Source: Fusarium oxysporum f. sp. lycopersici 4287 (taxonomy: Eukaryota > Ascomycota > Sordariomycetes > Hypocreales > Nectriaceae). From it: DNA of 57,088 bases. The notes beneath the pieces are model-generated. The model was not told the DNA's origin. It made no database searches and worked only from the letters and a program-made list of their open reading frames with translations. The first letter of the stretch is position 1, and each line of letters begins with the position of its first letter. Location of the stretch: contig NW_017264845.1 in assembly GCF_000149955.1 (NCBI RefSeq), positions 502,232 through 559,319 of the forward strand, read 5' to 3'. Positions 9,788 to 20,953 of the stretch are shown piece by piece. A program made the translations under genes and the position numbers.

Positions 9788-12344
9788 ATGGTCAACCCCC
9801 GGCCGGTATTTGAACCCTCAATAATGTCGAAAAGATACCGTCAGCTACTGCCTATCCCCGATACAGAAGGCAAGTCGCCCGATTCTCATCCTTCTGGTAC
9901 CTCTTCCACTCCTCGATCCTCGAGTGACGAGCTACTTAAACGGCAACGGATTGGAACTCAACTAGCCTGCAACGCATGTCGCAAGAGGAAGATTCGTGTA
10001 ATGTCCCTCATCACAGACTTTACCCTTTACTTTGTCCTCTAACACTGAATATCAGTGCGACGGAAGACGGCCTCAATGCGAAGCTTGCCGACGAAGAGGA
10101 GAACAAGACCCATGTGCCTACTCTGAAAATCGTAGCCAGGGCCAGAGCAAAGAAACAGAGCAAATTCTGGAATTATTTGACATTATGAAAACCGGCCCCG
10201 AGAACTTGGCCATCGACATCCTACAAATTATACGAAGCCACAGCGATCTTGACACTGCTTTCTCAATACTTCAGCCTCGAATAGGCCCAACACGACACGA
10301 TTCTGGCCAGCATTGGCCTGCTGCGGCTACTCGATATCTTGGTCTGGATTCTGAGCTTATGGCAAGGTATTCGTTGCCATTTCCGCCACTCCAGCCCTTT
10401 GAATCTAGCATCTTGAAGTCAGTTGAATCATTTTAAAGCAGTTCCTAACGTTCAGCATCTCGCTGTCCAGTTGCCGCCCCCTCCTCCCAGGGTATTCAAT
10501 TTGAGCTGACGCTCAGTAGGGCTGTCCTTAGCACTGGCCGTATATCAAACACTGACAGCGAGACCTTTGGCCTGCCAACTAACCCCGAATCGAACCCGTT
10601 TCCGGTACATCACCCTACACAACGTTCGGCACTGGTCCCAGGTCCTTGTGACGAGCGACTACAGAAACTGAATATAAGTTTCTGGACTACCGTGCCCATC
10701 CCTTCCGATCTGGCTGCCAAGGTTATATTGTTGTATTTGCAGACGGACCACCCTCTGCTGGGTACCTTCGACCCAGATCTATTTGTGAATGATCTGATAA
10801 ATTGCGAAACGAGGTACTGCAGTCGATTGCTCCTCAGTGCCCTCATGTACTGGGGTTGTGTAAGTGCATTGGGAGGCGCTGGGCAACTCATCTAGCTCGC
10901 TGACAGAAACATAATAGCAGATTTATAGTGCGCTCGACCCTACCGTTAAGGAATATACGTTGCAGTTTTGCGAAGAGGCGGAAACACGTTGGTCAGAAGA
11001 GAAGCCAAAAGATTCTTTTTTGGCTCTCGCTGGGACACAATTGCTGAGCTTGGCATATATGGGCGACGGAAAAAACCATTATGTCTTGACGTACATTTCG
11101 GAAGCTAACTCCATGGGAGCACGTCTGGGTCTGTTTGGAGTCGATCCCACCGTTACAATCCCCAAGACACGAGAGGAAAGTCCTGAACTACAAAGCGCGA
11201 TATCCCATGCTGCCTGGGGCAGCTTCAATTGGATTGTGTAGGTTGATCTTTCAAGATCCAGCGTCAATCACCCAGCCTATTAACATCTTTAGTCTCGTTT
11301 CGCTGTTCTACCAGCAGCCCGGTGTTTCATACCCAGAATACCCCCCTACTTTGCCAATACCGGGAAATACGTTGCATCATAAACTTGATGATAGCTCTGA
11401 GCCGGTTCAGCAAACTCTGCGGTCAGCTTATATGGGTGACACATTTTCAGTTCTTTGCCGTTTCTGGCGAATCATCCACGAAGTGACTTTGCGATACTAC
11501 CGCGACCAGCCCATTCCGCGTGAGGATCTAAGCGGACATATTACACTTGCATTTGCCGAATACAAGTATCGTGAGCTCATAGCTTGGGCTGAGACTCTAC
11601 CGCTGTCCATGATGCGTTCAGAACACAGCCCACATCATGTTTTGATATTTCAGTAAGTTAGAACACTCTGCTCCTGGGGCGGAAACTTTTACGAGAGGCT
11701 TCTAACTTGGATGAAGCATCTGGCTTCATGTAGCGATTCTTAGTATTTGGCACCCTTTCACGGCTCGAGCGAGGAAATCTCAGAAGCCACTACGACTTAA
11801 GACATTTCCTTGCAAGAGAAGCTCACCCGATGCTGCTTATATAGCGTCAACAAACCAACTCAAGCGCCTCGTAGTAATATACCGCAAGAATTACGCATCT
11901 TCAACTTATACAATGCTATGGCACACAGCTCTAGTACATATCGCAAACGCTATCCTCGGCGATAAAAAGAGCCCTACTTGGCGCTTCTATCTCCTTTTCT
12001 GCATCCAGTGCTACGGACATCTACGACAGGCATATCGTTTTGCAGAGGCCATCGGTCGGAGCATCCTGTCCATGGCACTGCAGCAAGGCAATTTGTCAGC
12101 AAGCGAAGCGCGACGATTGATGGAGCAGTTTGAAGAGAACCAGTTAACCAATCCATCAGAGGGCATTCGGGCCACGTTCATGGCTGACTTGAATCTTGCC
12201 ATGACGGATCCTACGGAGGCAAGCGTGGAGAGCCTGGCTGAGAGGTTTGAGAACATAGCGTTGTTCCGAGAGTATACGAATGTGGAGGCCTTAAGCGAGA
12301 ATGAACTGATGGAATTGGATGACAATGCTTGGGATACGCTGTGA
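9788..12344 (+). CDS. Zn2Cys6 fungal transcription factor (NirA-like type), multi-intron
   Basis: A nuclear DNA-binding regulator. The binuclear zinc cluster is C-x2-C-x6-C-x5-C-x2-C-x8-C (CNACRKRKIR joined to CDGRRPQCEAC...C) and is split by an intron at 9998-10055. The fungal-specific middle domain follows (FWTTVPIPSDLAAKVILLYL, HPLLGTFDPDLF, SLAYMGDG, GARLGLFG, FWRIIHEVTLRYY). Other introns read from the sequence: 10860-10920, 11238-11292 and 11653-11716, plus one between about 10410 and 10530 whose borders I cannot fix. All splice in frame, and the last exon runs to a TGA after DDNAWDTL. The start is the ATG at 9788 or the one at 9824. It is a host-type gene between transposons, apparently intact; target genes are unknown. 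NirA-like is the general look only, not an orthology claim. Confidence 0.85.
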
Positions 12345-12421
12345 AAACTCCTTGCGGTTGAGGCAAGTGGTGTGTTGCCGATAATCGGGCTGGATCTCCT
12401 GGCAATGATTACCATGCAGTA

Positions 12422-14448
12422 CCCACCTGCCGGTCATACCCACCTACCGGTCAGCGAAAAAGAGAATTCCCCATACAAAATGTCAAACTTCACTTGCACA
12501 GTGCTTGGCCAAAATTGAAGTTATTTACATGGAACAGATTGTGTCTTACTGAGAGTTTCATGCTGTTTCATATTGGCAAAGTCATTTGTATTTTACACAA
12601 GCAGTTTGGTCGCATGACACTAGTGTAAAATTTCTCAAATGTCTCCTTCATCATCCAGCCTCCCCAAAATTTCATCAAACTTTTATCTATAGCAGCTTCC
12701 TTTAATCGCCTTGAAAATGCCTCAACAGTCTTATACAGAGAATGATATCATTGAAGCTATACTGGATGTTACAGATAATCACCTCTCGCAGCACCAGGCC
12801 GCCCAGAAGCATGGAATGCCCCAAACCACTCTGTCTGACTGATTAAGAGGCCTACCGTCAAAGCCCGAGGTCACCCAACCTGCCTAGCTGTTATACAAAT
12901 CCCAAGAGGCTAGATTAGTTACATGGATACTTCGACAAGAGGCCTTGGGCTATGCTCCTTCCCACAGTCAAGTTCGCGCCACGGTAGCTGCCCTGTTGAG
13001 ACAGCAGGGCCGGGAAAGGCCTATCGGTGTACACTGGCTAGCCAGATTTATTAAACGCCATCCAGAGATCGATACGAAGGTAGGAAAACGCCAGGAAGTT
13101 TCAAGGTTCAATTCTTTTACCCCAATGGCCGTCAATTGGTACTTTGATATCCGGGAGAGCGAATATGGCTGGATCAAGCCTGAGAACACGGTTAATGTTG
13201 ACGAGGGCGGTATCATGGCTGGATTTGGTGAGTACTGACCACTTCTGATACAAGACTTACCAATAAATTGCAGATCTAGGTTTGGATTCCTTGGTAATTG
13301 GTAGTAGCGATCTCAGGAGGAAGGCCTTCTTCAAAGGCTCGCAGTCCCGCACTTGGACTAGCTTTATCGAAGCCGTCACTGCAGATGGGCCGTCTTCTAA
13401 AGCCGGGAATTATCTTCAAGGGCAAAGAACTTCAGAAGCAGTGTTTATTGATGAGTTTAACAAGATCGCCGACTGGTATTATATCACGTCCGATAACGGC
13501 TGGACAGACAACCATATTGCGGTCGAGTGGCTCAAAGAGGTTTATCTGCCCCAAACCCAGCCAGCAGATGAGTCTGATGCAAGGCTCATCATATTAGATG
13601 GCCATGGGAGCCATGTATCTGTGGGTGTCTACCTGTTCTCGATCAGAAATACCGCTGACTGAAAATCCAGGATGAGTGGATGGCCACGTGTTTTTTGAAT
13701 AACGTGTATTGCTGTTACCTGCCTGCACATTGCTCTCATGGCCTACAGCCACTGGATAATGGTGTTTTCAACGTATCCAAGGCTGCATATCGAAAAGAGC
13801 TCCAAAAACTGGCAAGCCTGACGGATTCTGCGCCCGTGGACAAGGTCAACTTCATCAAGGCCTATGCCAAAGCCAGGGAAGTGGGTATGACGAAAAACAT
13901 CCTTTCAGGGTGGAGAGTAACTGAGAACTGACCGATTTCACGACGGAAAGCGCTCATACATGCCGAAATCCAACCAGACAAGAAGGAAACGACGCCCGGG
14001 TCAGACGGCCACAGAGACGGGCAAGTCGACTCTGATAATACGCCAAAGACCAGCCGTCACATCAGAGACCTGGGGGAAGAACAGGAGCCCCTCTACCAGA
14101 AGGCGGTATTCTGTGATATCAAAAGGGTTTGAAGTCCAAGAGTCCAAGATCGCCTCTTTGAGCACCAGAATAGCCAGCCTGGAGGAGGAAGTTGGCCGGT
14201 TGAGCAGAGGCAAGAAGAGAAAGGCGATACCAAACCCCAATAAGAGATTTATCACACTGGCAGAGGCTCTAGCAGATGGTGACACTATTTCAGAGCCAAA
14301 TGAAGCAATTGAAGGGGTGGATGTTGTTGAGGATGTGATCGAGGTGGGAGGGATAGAAGAGGATGAGAGGTCAAATTCAGGGAAGGAAGAATTAGGTGTC
14401 GTACGCACCCGCACAGGGCGTGAGGTTAAAAGACCCAGGAAATATTAA
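12422..14448 (+). pseudogene. pogo/Fot1-type DDE transposase relic with RIP-like stops
   Basis: Left end: TA at 12420-12421, then two copies of CCCACCTRCCGGTCA (12422-12436 and 12439-12453). The coding part starts at the ATG 12717. An HTH N-terminus is followed by a CENP-B/Tc5-like binding domain, then DDE segments NVDEGG, ILDGHGSHVS and HGLQPLDNGVF, and a coiled C-terminal region ending about 14448. Introns at 13228-13273 and 13621-13670 restore the frame (MAGF-DLGLD and SHVS-DEW). Stops replace expected CGA (near 12840), CAG (near 12885) and TGG (13929): all are C-to-T or G-to-A changes. The right TIR is missing because MULE sequence begins where the ORF ends. Confidence 0.82.
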
Positions 14449-16503
14449 ATATATTCAATTCCAAACCGGTCCAGACGGTCAAGTCAAAGCTGTTCTGTTT
14501 GCGCACCCCGATTCAGTGGCATATCTACAGGCATATCCGGATGTCTTAATCTTAGACTGTACCTATAAAACCAACAAATACGGCATGCCCCTTTTGGACT
14601 TGATCGGTGTCGACTCTTGTCAACGTTCGTTCTGTGTCGCGTTTGCTTTCCTGAGTGGTGAGTGTGAAGAAGACTATTTTTGGGCGTTAGATCGATTCCA
14701 GTCGCTGTGCGAAAACCGCAGGATAAGGCATCCCTCAGTCATCTTGACTGATCGCTGCGTAGCATGTATGAATGCTGTCGATACTTGCTTCCCATCATCA
14801 AGGCCGCTGCTATGTCTCTGGCATGCTAACAAGGCAGTTCTTCGCTACTGCCAGCCGAGATTTACGCGCCAGACTCAAGGGGAAAACCCGGGAATCGAGG
14901 CTTGGAATGAGTTTTACAGCCACTGGCATTCGATCATCAAGTCACCAAATGAACAAACTTTCCACGAACGTGTGTCCGAGTTTGAGAAGAAATGTATCGC
15001 GGATTATATCGAAGAAGTCAAATATATCAAGACAAACTGGCTTGATCAATACAAAGAGAAGCTGGTGAAGGCGTGGGTCAATCAACATCCCCACTTTGAC
15101 AACGTCGTTACTTCAAGGGTGGAAGGCATACACTGGCTGCTTAAGAGCCACCTCAAAGTATCTACATTGGACCTGTTCGAAGCTTGGCGATCGATCAAGC
15201 ATGCACTACTCAATCAACTGGCGGAGTTGAAGTCAAACCAAGCCAAGCAGAAGATCAGGACACCTATCGAACTCTCCAGTATTCTCTATGGTGCAGTACG
15301 TGGTTGGGTGTCTCATGAAGCTTTGCGAAAGGTTCAGCAGCAACGAAAGCTTCTATTTCATCAAGGCTCTACTCATTTGTCGGCCTGTACTGGTTCTTTC
15401 TCACGATCACAAGGGCTGCCCTGCGCTCACAAGCTGGAGGGCTTATTAGCTCAAGGGCAGACTCTACAACTCGAAGATTTTCATCCGCATTGGCACTTGA
15501 CTAGGGAAGATAATCAAAGGCCCCTCTTAGAACCCCGCCAGCGAGTCGATCCAGTGACTACGAATTCGTCTTTGCCGTTATCTAGTGTGAGAAGAGAACT
15601 TAGCGGTTTTGAAGTCATTGAGAAGGCGAGGCCGATACGAAACCCTCCTTTATGCAGCAAATATCATATACTAGGTCACGCAAGGAACTCAAAGGAGTGT
15701 CCACTACGATACTCGGAACTAAGAGCATTGCCCGTTATATCTTCAGACCAGCCGCAGGTGTGTTCGAAAACCTTTGGGTGGATACCCTTTACGACCCCTG
15801 AGGAACCAAGGCCACCAGTGATGAAAACGCTCGGCGAAATACAGTGGCAACCAATCACAACTAACCAATCACAACTTTGGAAACTTTCGAATTTGAGAAT
15901 GAATCAACTTGTCAAGATCTGCCATCCCAGTTGACCATCGAAACAGAGCGGGTGGACCGACACATAACGACTCCAGAACCTCGACACCCATCACCTACGC
16001 CATCGACGTGTAGACCGCAGGTGTCACCACAGTTAAATTCGAGAGATCTAGCTTCGAACCCAACTACACATCTGAGGCATGACGATCCGCGAGCCATCCA
16101 TCAGAGATACGTCAAGTCTAGAGAGGATTGGTATAAGGCTTAACCCCCAGGAGCCTGGCTTGGTAATCGCCAGTATCGAAAAGCAATGGGCTTACCTTTG
16201 GGATACCCAAAAGCAAGCTACAGCTGGTGTATTGATTATAAGCAGATGGGGAGGTGCTGCAAAACCTCGACGGGTCCGAGAGAATGGACTAAAGAAGAGA
16301 TGATGGCTTACTTAGACTGGGATAAAGCAGAAGCTGATCGAATTGAAGCACAAGTAGTTGAGGAGACCGAGAACGGACGAATGTTTACAAGCAGAAGAGG
16401 TATGGGCGAGCTGTGGAAGATAGCTCAGCGGGATATCGATGAGCAAGAAGCCTTGTATGCTGCCACGGAACAGGAGGAGAGTTGTATTGTAGTTCAGTCC
16501 TAA
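14440..16503 (+). pseudogene. Second MULE transposase relic, 5' truncated
   Basis: Paralogue of the transposase at 5431-7835, beginning inside the catalytic domain (KYIQFQTGPDGQVKAVLF) at the junction with the pogo relic. Catalytic motifs are present (LDCTYKTNKYG, GVDSCQRSF, LTDRCVACMN, CLWHANKAV). At TSRVEGIHWLL it is continuous, with no intron where the first MULE has one. The CCHC knuckle is damaged (CSKYHILGHARNSKEC). It then breaks by frameshift near 15870, stops at 16141, and shifts again before the conserved tail (16186-16503, TKEEMMAYLDWDKAE). Clearly dead. No TIRs were found on either side. Confidence 0.85.
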
Positions 16504-16902
16504 CTTTAGTAGAGTTTATAATGAGCTTATAGCTCGGATAAATCAAGACTATACAAGTTAAAGTCAGCGATTTGCTTTGAGTAAAATTAGTGGTTGATGG
16601 GCTTCAAGTAAAACCACTCGAAATAGTTCCAATCCGATAGCGGAGTGAGCTATACCAGATATGGTAACTCGGACGGGACCCGTACAGTTTTAGAAGGACG
16701 GGTACCCGTCCGCCTATTAGCTGCCGTTAAATTTCAATGCTGATTACTCAACGGCAGCTTGTCTTAATTATCCGCCACTTCGACCCCTCTTCTCACTGTA
16801 CAACATCACACGACACAATTAACTTGTGACCCGAACTACGATTCAGACATTGCTGCTAGAGGTGCGGAATACTCAATCTTTATTCTAGAAGGACTTCGAG
16901 CC
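16504..16902. other. Intergenic, with a 10-bp stem inverted repeat and an ACGGGTACCCGT palindrome
   Basis: Holds the end of the MULE relic and the upstream region of the transporter. The stem AGCTGCCGTT/AACGGCAGCT (16719-16728 and 16750-16759) encloses 21 nt. A 16-bp palindrome GGACGGGTACCCGTCC lies at 16696-16711, with a related GGACGGGACCCGT just upstream. Their role is unknown; they may be transposon remnants. Confidence 0.45.
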
Positions 16903-18289
16903 ATGTCGACCGATCAGATTGAGATGCGCAACACTAGGAGACTCAGTCTGCCGCTCGAGCAAACCACTGTTGACAATTTCGAAGAATCTCTGTCCGTCAA
17001 TGCGGTTCCGAATGCAGCTGTCGTACACGAGACTACAGTACCTGATGGAGGCTACGGCTGGATAGCCGTGTTTGGCTGTGCCGTAATTACTTGGTGGTTT
17101 GTTGGCACGACATATAGTTGGGGTGTTATTCAAACGGCTCTCGTCGAGGAAGGTGTCTCCGGCGCGTCGACTCTGAGCTTTGTCGGCAGCTTGACGGTAG
17201 CTTGTATTGCCATTCTGGCAGTTGCGAACGCCCGGATCGTATCGGGTATTGGAGCCCAAAAGCTTGCCTTTCTTGGAGTAACACTACTGGGTGGTGGAGA
17301 GATCCTAGCAGCCTTCGCCGTTGACAATGTTGGGGCGCTGTTCGCCACAGTGGGGGTAGTCATGGGTGTTGGGACGAGGTATTGTCGCCCTCGAAAGTGA
17401 CCACAGACTGTGCTAACCTGTCTCTAGCATGTGTTTCATGACTGTATCAATTATCCCAGCCCAGTACTTTCAGCGAAAACGAGGCTTGGCCAATGGCATT
17501 GTGTTCGCAGCTGGTGGTCTAGGTGGAGCAGCCATTTCCCTCGCCATGGAGCGTTTACTCGACGTGTTGGGACCGGCATGGGCCCTCCGAATTGTGGGTA
17601 TATTGACTTTAGGAAGCGGTCTCCCAGCAGCGTGGCTAATCCGCGAGAGGGCGCCAGCAAAACGCACTACTTTTGTTGACTGGCGATTGTTTACCAGTCT
17701 AAAATTCGACCTGCTGTTTTTATCAGGAGTCATCGCCACGTTTCCACTATTTGTTCCGCCGTTCTTCCTCCCGCTCTACTGCCAATCCATCCAACTGAAA
17801 CCTTCCGTGGGAGCAGCTATGGTGGCTATCTTCAACTTCTCCGGTGCACTCGGCAGGATCGGGTTTGGGTTGCTTTGCGACTTGTTTGGTCCGCTCAACA
17901 TTCTGTTTGTCACATTGCTACTGACTGGGATCAGTATGCTGGTTTTGTGGCCTTTCAGCAACACTCTGGTACCACTCGCTATCTTCGCCATATGGAATGG
18001 TGTCGCAAGTGGAGGTTTTTTTGCTGTCATGCCTACGGTTGTAGGTAGCGTCTTTGGAAGCCACAAAATGCCTATCGCTATGGGTATGATTGTTACAGGC
18101 TGGGCAGGGGGTTATCTCATGGGCGGTCCTATTGCTGGATATATGTTAGGTAGATATGGTGGTATTGAGGGTGGCATAATGGCCTTTAGGCCAGCAATGT
18201 ACTACGCCGGGTCTATGTCGCTCGGTGCAGCCAGTTTGGTGGCGTGGATGCGATTTAGGATCGACGCTACGATATTGCGCAAATTATAA
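16903..18289 (+). CDS. MFS transporter, monocarboxylate-transporter-like
   Basis: Plasma-membrane or organellar carrier of the major facilitator superfamily. The PDGGYGW motif ahead of TM1 is the signature of the monocarboxylate porter family. An intron at 17379-17427 (GTATTG...CTAAC...CTAG) joins VGT to SMCFMTVS and gives a protein of about 446 residues with some 12 hydrophobic segments in two bundles; RKRGLANG and GRIGFG are typical loop motifs. The N-terminal cytoplasmic part (about 45 residues) is polar. No stops or frameshifts. The substrate cannot be told from sequence; fungal relatives include monocarboxylate and riboflavin carriers and many orphans. The stop is 6 bp from the left end of the Fot1-like element, so the transposon may have replaced its 3' UTR. 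Confidence 0.88.
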
Positions 18290-18295
18290 TCTTTA

Positions 18296-20155
18296 ACGTA
18301 GACGATAAGCGGGTGTTACAGATAAGCGAGTGTTACAAAAGTCTTCATCTTAAAAATAAAAATCGCAATAAAAACACAATAAAGTATCTAATCGTTTAAT
18401 TCTAATTGCTATTCTCTTCTGCAGAGGCCTCAATACCCTCTTGACAGGTCCTTGCATTATGCCCGGCCTTGCCGCATCTCCCACAGCGCCGAACCCCAAG
18501 TCGCATCGACCTTCCCTGACCACCACTTTTCGACAATTCGGCCACTACCTGCATATCTATATCTATCTGATCAGTTAAATCCCGACCTTCCTCTACTGTC
18601 ATCTTCCCTCTATTCCGTAGGCGGGTTCTTTTTTCTCTGCGCCGTCGGCTAAGTATCTCATTCGCCTGTCGAAGATCTTGAATCTCAGCCCTCATTAAAG
18701 CCATCTCATGTATAACTGCCTTCGTTCCTTTTGAAAGAGACTTTAGTGCTTCTAAAATTGACTCTGGAGAGCTGCTTTGATGCCTTCTAACTCGTCTTTC
18801 AAGGTATTCAGACTGCAATTCAGCCTCAATAATTGTCTTCGGGGTCTTTGAAGTCCAAGGTTGTGCCTGGCCTGCTTCCTCCTCAGCAGGTGTTGGAGTC
18901 CGTAGCTGCACATCAAGCTTTGAGACTACACTTTCTGGATCAAAAGGGACAAGGCCAGCTCCCTTAAAACCTCCCTTAATATTCTTCTCGGTCATAGTAG
19001 CCTGAAAAGCGGCATAAAAGGCCGGGAAGAACTCAGTCTTGGAAATATGTGTTATAGAGCTTCTGATTAGATGCTCAATTTCTCGACCATATGCCTTTTT
19101 CAGCGGCCCAAAGCACCCGACGTCAAGAGGCTGAAGTAGATGAGATGAATGAGGCGGCATACAAAGCGTAATAATATTATGCTCCTCACAATATATCTCA
19201 AAGTTGGTCGAGTGGTGACTTTCGTGACCATCAAGGATCAGAAGACGATAGGAACCAACTGATCGATTGGCTGTACATCGGTCAAAGTGCTTTAGCCACT
19301 CGAGACCCGTCTCATTATCTGTCCAGCCATTTTGGGTCGTGGTGATAGCCCAATCGCCCGGGAGGTTGCTTTCTCGGTACCAATTGGCAAGGTGATATTG
19401 GCCTGCAACCACGATAAATGGATCAATTGCCCAGCCTTCCGCATTAATCGCCTGGATAACTGTAACCCATTCCCGATTTCCAGGCTGCACAGATTTAGGC
19501 TTTCCACGCCTCTCTGCGCCTGTAATAACTATACCGCTTCCAATCATGCCCATCATAAAGCCGGTCTCATCAAAGTTATAGATATCATCTGATCGGATAC
19601 CATACTTTGCGATTGTATTCTGTACGAGCCTGAACCAATTGCAAATAGTAGTCGGATCTTCACATCTAGCCCTTTGATAGTCATATCTCCGCTGAAAACG
19701 CGTCTTGAGGTCTGGTTGCCGCTTGACGAAATTGATAGCCCAGCGCTTGCCAACTGGTGATGCATCGCGATCAGCAAGCAGTCCATTGGCCATTTCTTCA
19801 ACACTACGATGCCGGGGAGGAAATCCTCGAGGATCGAGGTCGAGAATATACTGAACTATGATCTGTTCCTCTAGATCAGATAGTTTCCGCGACTTCGGGA
19901 TAGTATTATGTATAGAGAGTATGCCTTTGCGTCGGCGCCATAGCTTCATAGGGCCAACTTCATATATCTCTGCAGCTCGTCGGAGCTTTAATTTAGGGTT
20001 AGTTTGGAGCGCCTGAAGAGCAAGAAGAACTCTAGCCTCTTCATTTAATTGTGGCATATTGGGTGGTTGAGAATTAATTGATCAGATAGAAAGTGAGGTG
20101 TATGAGGGATTTTTGTAACACTCGCTTATCTGTAACACCCGCTTATCGTCGACGT
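18296..20155 (-). mobile_element. Fot1/pogo-like DNA transposon, structurally intact
   Basis: 1860 bp, TIRs of 45 bp with one mismatch (18296-18340 and 20111-20155), starting ACGT and flanked on both sides by the TA target duplication (18294-18295, 20156-20157). Each TIR holds two tandem copies of GATAAGCGRGTGTTACA, probably paired transposase binding sites. One uninterrupted transposase lies inside. Confidence 0.93.
18402..20057 (-). CDS. Fot1-like DDE transposase, 551 aa, intact
   Basis: Cut-and-paste transposase. The N-terminus has a psq/HTH and a CENP-B-type HTH (about 1-125). The DDE core shows NFDETGF near 163, LILDGHESHHS near 273 and LLQPLDVGCF near 308, giving D-D-D in the spacing of pogo elements. 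A coiled segment with basic residues follows (RRRREKRTRLRNR), and the C-terminus carries a CCHC knuckle CGRCGKAGHNARTC. Length fits the family (about 500-550 aa). No stop or frameshift, so this copy could be active, and it could mobilise any element with matching TIRs. Confidence 0.95.
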   Translation of the reverse strand: MPQLNEEARVLLALQALQTNPKLKLRRAAEIYEVGPMKLWRRRKGILSIHNTIPKSRKLSDLEEQIIVQYILDLDPRGFPPRHRSVEEMANGLLADRDASPVGKRWAINFVKRQPDLKTRFQRRYDYQRARCEDPTTICNWFRLVQNTIAKYGIRSDDIYNFDETGFMMGMIGSGIVITGAERRGKPKSVQPGNREWVTVIQAINAEGWAIDPFIVVAGQYHLANWYRESNLPGDWAITTTQNGWTDNETGLEWLKHFDRCTANRSVGSYRLLILDGHESHHSTNFEIYCEEHNIITLCMPPHSSHLLQPLDVGCFGPLKKAYGREIEHLIRSSITHISKTEFFPAFYAAFQATMTEKNIKGGFKGAGLVPFDPESVVSKLDVQLRTPTPAEEEAGQAQPWTSKTPKTIIEAELQSEYLERRVRRHQSSSPESILEALKSLSKGTKAVIHEMALMRAEIQDLRQANEILSRRRREKRTRLRNRGKMTVEEGRDLTDQIDIDMQVVAELSKSGGQGRSMRLGVRRCGRCGKAGHNARTCQEGIEASAEENSN

Positions 20156-20166
20156 TATACTAGTTA

Positions 20167-20953
20167 ACGTGTTTGATAAGCGAGTGTCCCAAAAATCCCT
20201 CACCTTACATTATCACTATTTAATCAGATAATTCTCAACTACCCAACATGTCACAGTCTTTATATGAGGCTAGGATCCTTCTTGCCCTCCAGGCTCTCCA
20301 AAATGACCCAAAATTAAGTAGCCGGAAGGCCGCAACTATATATCAAGTCAATTACCATACCTTAAATCGCCGCCGGCAGGGAATTCAATCAAAACATGAT
20401 ATTACCACTAAATCACGGAATCTATCTGATCTTAAGGAGCAGATAATAGTTCAATTCGTCCTTGACCTAGATTCGCGAGGATTTCCCCCGCGCCGCGAAT
20501 TTATAGAAAAAATAGCTAATTCTCTACTTACCGACCGCAATACATCACCCATTGGCATACGCTAGGTTCATAACTTTATCTAACAGCAACCAGAGCTTAA
20601 GACACATCGATTTCAGAGATATAACTATCAGAGAGCTAAATACAAAGATCCAACTATTAAGCATAACTGGTTTTGCCTCATAGAGAATACAGTTGCAAAA
20701 TATGGTATCCAATTAGATGATATGTGGAATTTTGATAAGACCGGCTTTATAATGGGTATGATTAAGCCCGGAATAGTTGTTACAAGCTTAGAAAGGAAAC
20801 GGATACTAAAGAAAGTCTAGCCTGGAAATTGCGAATAGATTACTGTGATCAAGGCGATTAATGCAGAAGGTTAATCGATCCCGCCGTTTATTATTAGTTC
20901 AGGCTAATATCACCTTGCTAATTGGTATCAAGAATGCGACCTGCCCGGCGATT
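20167..20953 (+). pseudogene. Decayed Fot1-like element, 5' half only, head to head with the intact one
   Basis: Begins with TA (20165-20166) plus a TIR start ACGT...GATAAGCGAGTGT that carries one subrepeat, not two. ATG at 20248. The first 105 codons match the intact transposase (EARILLALQALQ, RGFPPRR), then a stop at 20563-20565 replaces a Trp. Later homologous segments (MWNFDKTGFIMGM, GVVT, LANWYQECDLPGD) sit among further stops. Homology ends at 20953, where the hAT begins. Many substitutions are C-to-T or G-to-A, as expected for RIP. Confidence 0.85.
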
